From the NCBI RefSeq assembly GCF_013328205.1, contig NZ_JABULH010000001.1, positions 186,001 through 250,000 of the forward strand: 64,000 nt of DNA, read 5' to 3'. A model generated the notes under the pieces. It was not told the origin of the DNA. It saw only the letters and a program-made list of their open reading frames with translations, and searched no databases. A program made the translations under genes and the position numbers. Positions 59,523-64,000 of the stretch are shown here, one piece after another (position 1 is the stretch's first letter; the number at the start of each line of letters is the position of its first letter). Source of the DNA: Sphingomonas hominis (GTDB lineage: Bacteria > Pseudomonadota > Alphaproteobacteria > Sphingomonadales > Sphingomonadaceae).

Positions 59523-60191
59523 ATGGCGGACGATGACAAGAGGCTGGCGGCCGAGGCAGCGCTGGACGAGGTGCGAGACGGGATGCTCGTCGGGCTGGGG
59601 ACGGGATCGACGGTCGCGTTCCTGATCGCGGCGCTGGGCGAGCGGGTGCGCGCGGGGCTCAGGATCGAGGCGGTCGCGACCAGCATTGCGAGCGCGCGCG
59701 CGGCGGAGGGCCAAGGGATCATTGTGCGCGACTTCGCGGGCGTGTCGCTGGTGGATCTGACGATCGACGGTGCGGACGAGGTCGACGCGCGGCTGTACGC
59801 GATCAAGGGTGCGGGCGGGGCGATGCTGCGCGAGAAGGTGGTGGCGGCGGCGTCCGACCGGATGGTGGTGATCGCTGATGGCACGAAGCGGGTGGACGCG
59901 ATCGGCGCGGCGAAGCTGCCGGTCGAGGTGCTGCCGTTCGCGCGCAGCTTCGTGACCGCGCGGCTGGAGGCGCTGGGCGCGGCGGCGGTCGCGGTGCGGG
60001 AGGGCGGGACTGACAATGGCAATCTGATCCTCGACGCGCGGTTCGGCCGGATCGACGATCCGCGTGCGCTCGCGGCGGCGATCGACGCGGTGCCGGGCGC
60101 GCTGGGGCATGGGCTGTTCCTGGACGAGGTAGATGCGGCCTATGTTGCGGACGCGGGTGTGGTCACGCGGATGACTCGCGGGGCGGATTGA
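59523..60191 (+). CDS. rpiA: Ribose-5-phosphate isomerase A
   Basis: 222 residues. GLGTGSTVAFLI (phosphate loop), DLTIDGADEVD (catalytic Asp residues) and IKGAGGAMLREK with the catalytic Glu/Lys are all intact. Interconverts ribose-5-P and ribulose-5-P in the pentose phosphate pathway. Normal length. Confidence 0.95.
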   Translation: MADDDKRLAAEAALDEVRDGMLVGLGTGSTVAFLIAALGERVRAGLRIEAVATSIASARAAEGQGIIVRDFAGVSLVDLTIDGADEVDARLYAIKGAGGAMLREKVVAAASDRMVVIADGTKRVDAIGAAKLPVEVLPFARSFVTARLEALGAAAVAVREGGTDNGNLILDARFGRIDDPRALAAAIDAVPGALGHGLFLDEVDAAYVADAGVVTRMTRGAD

Positions 60192-60401
60192 GCGCGCGGG
60201 CGAGATAGCGCGGTCGGCTCGGCGCTCTGGTAGCGACGGTGCGCGGCTTTCAGGTCGGACATCGCGCGAGCGCGGCGGCCGGCCGCATGTTGGCGCGTCG
60301 ATCGGACGAGCCGAGGATCGGGTCAATCGTGTGACGGCGGGCGCTAAACCGCGGAGAAGTCGCGATTGTCGTGCGTTGGGCGCGGCAAAGGAGATCGTGC
60401 G

Positions 60402-61409
60402 ATGAAGGTAATGGTGCTGGGCGATACGCCGGGGCTCGACGGACTGACGCAGGCGGAGCGCGCCGATCCGGGACAGCCGGGCGCGGGGATGATCCGGGTG
60501 CGGATCGAGGGCAGCTCGCTCAATTACCACGATCTGGGCGTGGCGACGGGCGCGATGCCGAGTTCGCCCGGCCGCGTGCCCTTGTCGGACGGCGCGGGCG
60601 TGGTCGAGGCGGTAGGCGAGGGTGTGACCGAGTTCGCGCCAGGCGACTGCGTGGTGTCATGCTTCTTCCCCGATTGGCAGGACGGTGCGCCGACGATCGG
60701 CGATTTCAGCCGCACGCCGGGCGACGGGATCGACGGCTTCGCGCAGGAGCATGTGGTGCTGCCCGCGAGCGCCTTCACGCGCGCGCCGGCCGGTTATGAC
60801 GCGGTCGAGGCGGCGGCGATCACCACCGCGGGGCTGACCGCGTGGCGCGCGCTGGTGGTCGACGGCAAGTTGAAGGCGGGCGACCGCGTGCTGCTGCTCG
60901 GCACCGGCGGCGTGTCGATCTGGGCGTTGCAGATCGCGCATGCGATGGGGGCGGTGGTCGCCATCACCTCGTCGTCGGACGAGAAGCTGGCGCGCGCGAC
61001 CGAGCTGGGGGCCGATTTCACGCTCAACTATCGCACGCACGAGGATTGGGGCGCGCGGGTGTATGAGTGGGCGGACGGGCGCGGGGTCGATCACGTGGTC
61101 GAGGTCGGCGGACCGGGCACGCTGGCGCAGTCGATCGAGGCGGTGCGCGTCGGCGGGCACATTTCGCTGATCGGCGTGCTGACCGGCATCGGCGGCGAGG
61201 TGCCGACCGCGGCGCTTATGGGCAAGCAGGCGCGGTTGCAGGGGCTGATCGTCGGCAGCCGGCGCGAGCAGCAGGACTTCGTTCGCGCGATCGAGGCGAA
61301 CGGCATCAAGCCGGTGATCGACCGCCGGTTCAAGATGACCGAACTGGCCGACGCGTTCGCGTATGAGGCGGGGGCGAGCCATTTCGGCAAGATCGGCGTT
61401 GAGTGGTGA
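60402..61409 (+). CDS. MDR-family NAD(P)-dependent oxidoreductase
   Basis: 335 residues. GroES-like domain with GSSLNYHDLGVATG and VPLSDGAGVVEAVGEGVTEF; nucleotide motif LLLGTGGVSIWALQIAHAMG. No zinc cluster, so likely a quinone oxidoreductase or enone reductase type. ATG 60402 has AAAGGAG upstream; an earlier start at 60366 is less likely. Separate in sequence from the MDR gene at 57440. Confidence 0.86.
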   Translation: MKVMVLGDTPGLDGLTQAERADPGQPGAGMIRVRIEGSSLNYHDLGVATGAMPSSPGRVPLSDGAGVVEAVGEGVTEFAPGDCVVSCFFPDWQDGAPTIGDFSRTPGDGIDGFAQEHVVLPASAFTRAPAGYDAVEAAAITTAGLTAWRALVVDGKLKAGDRVLLLGTGGVSIWALQIAHAMGAVVAITSSSDEKLARATELGADFTLNYRTHEDWGARVYEWADGRGVDHVVEVGGPGTLAQSIEAVRVGGHISLIGVLTGIGGEVPTAALMGKQARLQGLIVGSRREQQDFVRAIEANGIKPVIDRRFKMTELADAFAYEAGASHFGKIGVEW

Positions 61410-61433
61410 GGTGACGGCGGTGGAACGGAGGCG

Positions 61434-61513
61434 CGCCCTGGCTCGATAAGTTTCGGAGGGCCAGGGCGGCTCGCGTGTGGCGTGCAGGGATCCGGACGAC
61501 GGTGGATCCCTGC
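61434..61513. terminator. Two hairpins in a convergent gap (bidirectional terminator candidate)
   Basis: CGCCCTGGC/GCCAGGGCG (61434-61442 and 61460-61468) and GCAGGGATCC/GGATCCCTGC (61484-61493 and 61504-61513). They lie between the plus-strand oxidoreductase and the minus-strand lipoprotein, a typical place for termination in both directions; T-runs are weak. Confidence 0.5.
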
Positions 61514-61546
61514 TAGCAGCGGTGGCCAACGGGCGCTGGATTGGGT

Positions 61547-61855
61547 TCAATAATGTTTGGTCATGATGCCTTTCGCGGACTTCCAATCCTCCACGCAATC
61601 ATTGTGGTCGCCGGAGGAGGCGATCGCGATCGGCTCGCGCGTGTTCGGATCGCGTTGCACCTCCCATAAGGTGATCGCGCGCGGCGATATGTTGCAGAAG
61701 CGTGCCACCTCTTCCTTCAAGGCCCGGTCGTGGGTCGAGCAAGCGGTGAGGGTCAGCGCCAACAGGATCGCGCTGCGCGATATTGTCAGCGCGGTGGGCG
61801 CAAGATCCGCATTGGCCGCGCGTCTGGCTCGGCCAAACGCGGGGTCCGAGCGCAT
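61547..61855 (-). CDS. Small lipoprotein-like hypothetical protein
   Basis: 102 residues. A hydrophobic segment ends in ILLALTLTACS, a lipobox with Cys at residue 39; the long basic N-terminus suggests the real start may be further in. The mature part has two Cys (ARFCNIS, HNDCVED) that could pair. Start overlaps the upstream stop by one base (TGATG), so it is co-translated with the exported protein. Confidence 0.65.
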   Translation of the reverse strand: MRSDPAFGRARRAANADLAPTALTISRSAILLALTLTACSTHDRALKEEVARFCNISPRAITLWEVQRDPNTREPIAIASSGDHNDCVEDWKSAKGIMTKHY

Positions 61856-63450
61856 CACACCGCGTCCTTGCCGAGCGGCTTGCCCGAGGGTGGGGTGCGA
61901 TAAGGTTCGAACCCGGTCGGCAGCGTGCCGCCGATCGGAGCGGGGAGGATGCGACCGACTGTGGTCGCGGCGGCGACGACCTCCGGACTGGTACGCACCG
62001 CCTCGTGAACCGGGTCGGTCAGGCGATCGAGCGCGAAGTGGGTGTCGCGGGTAAAGGGTTGCACGTAGTTGAGCGCCCAGGGCCGCGTATTCTCGTCGGC
62101 GAGCCGGGCGACCAAGAGCGTGCGGAGCGCGGCGGCGTCGTTCATGCACGCGAGCATGTTGGCCACGCGCGACGGGTTGGTGACGGCAGCGAGCATCACC
62201 TCCGCCTTGGTGCGTTCGGCCTCCGCGGTACGGCCGAGTTGGTGGAGCGCGCAGGCTCGATACGATTGGACGCCGATCATCGCACCGGTGTTGACGGCGC
62301 TGCCGAAGGTGCGGGCGCGGGTGAGGAAGGTGTCGGCGCGGGTCACCGCCTGCGCCCAATCGCCGTTCAGGGCCGCGAGCGTCAGATAAGCGGCATCAAT
62401 GTTGAGCGCATTGGCGCCCGCCTCCGGCGAAAGCGTGCCCGCGACGCGCGCGAGCAGCGCCTGCCCCTCGGCCGCGCGCCCGGTAGCGGTGAGCGCGCGT
62501 GCAACAAGCGGGGCGAGCGTGTCGGCGCCCTGCGCAAAGCCTACGGAAGGCGCTTGGTCGAACATGGGCAGGAACAACGCAACGACCGCGTCATAGGCCT
62601 GCCTGCCCGCCAGTTCGCGCGCATAGGGTGTCGCGGTCTGGAAATCGTCGGCGGCGGCCCAGTCGGAGCGCAGTTCTTCGAGATAACGGCGCGCGGGCGC
62701 ATCGAAGCTGCCGCCCGACCATTCGGTGATCCGCGGCCAGAGCGCGGCGTAGCGCTTGTCGATGAACATCGCGACGAGGTCGTCGGGGTCGCCGACCGTG
62801 GGAACGGCGGTGATCGCGTCGGTGGTGCGGCCGGCGCGCATTGCGTCGCGGATCTGCGCGGTGGCGTAGCTCGACCGTTCGGGGGCGAGCGCGGCGGCGA
62901 ACCCGATCTCGCCTAGCCGTGCCGAGACGCGATCGGCGCGGGCGCGGTCGCCGATGTCGCGCAATCGTCCAACCAGCGCCATCATGGTATAGCGTTGGCT
63001 TCCGCGTGCGAGGGCGGGTGCCTGCTGGCTGAGCGCGAGCCATAGGTCGGCGGCGCGTTGCGGCGCACCGGAAAAGGTGAACACCTCGGTCGCGATCATC
63101 TTGGGCACCGGATGATCGGGCAGCAGACGTAGCGCTTCGTCGATCGCGGCGACCGCGGGCTTGCTGTCGGGCTGGGCGATGAGCAGCGTGGCGCGCGTCG
63201 ACTGGATCATGCCGCGCAAGGGCGTGGGGCGGGGTAGCTTGGCGAGCACGGCGTCGAGCTTGGCGAGGCTGGGTGGGCGATCGGCGACCGCGGCGGCGGC
63301 CTCGGCCATGACGGCCTTGTCGGCCGGATCGGTGGTGAGATCGAGCGGGCTTCTCACCTGCGCGGCGGCGGGCGGGGCGGCGAGTGCGATCGGCATGGCA
63401 ACGGCGAATAGCGCGGCGGCGAGCGACGCAGTGGCGAGTGGCCGGCGCAT
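61855..63450 (-). CDS. Exported hypothetical protein with TPR-like helices
   Basis: 531 residues. Signal peptide MRRPLATASLAAALFAVAMPIALAAPPAAAQ, then repeats of helix pairs rich in Ala and Leu (AAIDEALRLLPDHPVPKM, TATGRAAEGQALLARVA, CALHQLGRTAEAERTKAEV) that resemble tetratricopeptide repeats. Likely a periplasmic protein-binding scaffold. ATG 63450 was chosen because it starts the signal peptide; the frame is open much further upstream. Confidence 0.72.
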   Translation of the reverse strand: MRRPLATASLAAALFAVAMPIALAAPPAAAQVRSPLDLTTDPADKAVMAEAAAAVADRPPSLAKLDAVLAKLPRPTPLRGMIQSTRATLLIAQPDSKPAVAAIDEALRLLPDHPVPKMIATEVFTFSGAPQRAADLWLALSQQAPALARGSQRYTMMALVGRLRDIGDRARADRVSARLGEIGFAAALAPERSSYATAQIRDAMRAGRTTDAITAVPTVGDPDDLVAMFIDKRYAALWPRITEWSGGSFDAPARRYLEELRSDWAAADDFQTATPYARELAGRQAYDAVVALFLPMFDQAPSVGFAQGADTLAPLVARALTATGRAAEGQALLARVAGTLSPEAGANALNIDAAYLTLAALNGDWAQAVTRADTFLTRARTFGSAVNTGAMIGVQSYRACALHQLGRTAEAERTKAEVMLAAVTNPSRVANMLACMNDAAALRTLLVARLADENTRPWALNYVQPFTRDTHFALDRLTDPVHEAVRTSPEVVAAATTVGRILPAPIGGTLPTGFEPYRTPPSGKPLGKDAV

Positions 63451-63567
63451 GATGATCTTCCCCGATTTCGTGTCGCCGGTGCGGCGGTCCTCGGTCGGCA
63501 TCGTGGCGGAGGGCGTTGAGCAGCGCAAGCGCTTGGCAGAAGGGCGCGATGCGCTACGCTGTGCACC

Positions 63568-64000
63568 ATGTTCGGGAGTGACCATTCGAAGCGGCTGATC
63601 GATCTGTTTGCCGCGCAGTTCACGCCTGAGGGCAGCGGCTTTTTGTACCGACGCAATCAGGTTGGTGCGGGCTATCTGGTCAGCGTGGCCGAGCGCGACG
63701 CGTTCGTTGCTGCGCATCGGCGCGAATGGCGTCGGATCTTCTGGGCGGCGATCCTGGGTGTGGTGGTCGTGGTCGGCGCGATGGTGGCCTTGTTCGAGGA
63801 ACCGCACAAAGGTGTGACAATCGCGGCCACAATTGTGCTGATCGGATTTCTGACCTTGTTGCACCTGTGGGCGTGGCGTCGGCCCGAGCGCGCGCTCGCG
63901 CTGCGGGTGCCGAGCTTGCCCGCGCTCGACCGGGGAGCGGCGCGGCGCAAGAACCTGTCGCAGGTGACATGGGGCAATTTGGCGCTGAGTCCGGTGTTCG
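63568..64000 (+). CDS. Membrane protein, 3' end missing
   Basis: First 144 residues of an open frame that runs off the window. Two hydrophobic helices (IFWAAILGVVVVVGAMVALF and VTIAATIVLIGFLTLLHLW) lie after a soluble N-terminus (SGFLYRRNQVGAGYLVSVAERDAFV). Not recognised. Divergent from the exported protein gene. Confidence 0.6.
   Translation, partial: MFGSDHSKRLIDLFAAQFTPEGSGFLYRRNQVGAGYLVSVAERDAFVAAHRREWRRIFWAAILGVVVVVGAMVALFEEPHKGVTIAATIVLIGFLTLLHLWAWRRPERALALRVPSLPALDRGAARRKNLSQVTWGNLALSPVF

Overview
The window is a 64 kb chromosomal piece of a GC-rich alphaproteobacterium, almost certainly a sphingomonad (Sphingomonas or close kin). Four things point there: an F0-only ATP synthase operon with two b-type subunits, the zapE-mdh-sucD-sucA-odhB-lpd gene order, an RNase E with an acidic insert in its S1 domain and a long Arg/Pro/Ala tail, and intergenic palindromes built on CCCGGACTTGATCCGGG. 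Most of the window is densely packed housekeeping DNA. I found no rRNA, tRNA, CRISPR array or intact insertion sequence.

Region by region. 1-3.0 kb: end of a ydbH-ynbE-ydbL outer-membrane lipid homeostasis operon. 3.2-6.0 kb: atpI-atpB-atpE-atpF2-atpF (F0 sector), with a strong hairpin after atpE and a clear terminator after atpF. 6.2-13.3 kb: a RadC-like JAB protein, a lipoprotein methyltransferase coupled to prfB, PBP1a and an AMIN-domain amidase. 13.7-18.8 kb: RNase E, an M48 metalloprotease and a DsbA-like thiol protein. 19.3-20.1 kb: small genes including a Mop-type molybdate-binding domain. 20.2-36.4 kb: a TCA-cycle block on the minus strand (lpd, odhB, sucA, sucD, mdh, zapE, a thioesterase, sdhB, then sdhA-sdhD-sdhC). 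sdhB is split from sdhCDA by an SDR, a C13-type cysteine peptidase and a divergent ClpP-like protein, and sucC is not in the window. 36.5-42.1 kb: a soluble chemotaxis receptor, an SDR, prmA, phhA, DUF2459 and a SRAP (YedK-type) protein.

42.1-52.7 kb is the accessory part. It holds a two-gene unit whose larger product has a phage-terminase-small-subunit-like HTH region and which lies between two near-identical 25-bp repeats; a BrnT/BrnA toxin-antitoxin pair with a palindrome inside its promoter; a clearly AT-richer pair that I read as a Kiwa anti-phage system (KwaA membrane protein and KwaB/DUF4868) only 19 bases behind uvrA on the same strand; and an MmeI-like (type IIL) restriction-modification gene whose frame is broken at a run of seven G inside an AT-rich target-recognition domain. 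Together this is a small defence cluster set around a core repair gene.

52.8-64 kb: a bile acid/sodium symporter-family transporter, a TonB-dependent receptor with a palindrome in its promoter region, an XRE/MmyB-type regulator divergent from an oxidoreductase with a palindromic candidate operator between them, enoyl-CoA hydratase, rpiA, another oxidoreductase, a two-gene exported-protein unit and a membrane protein cut by the window edge.

All assignments come from reading translated sequence and motifs; no database search was run.
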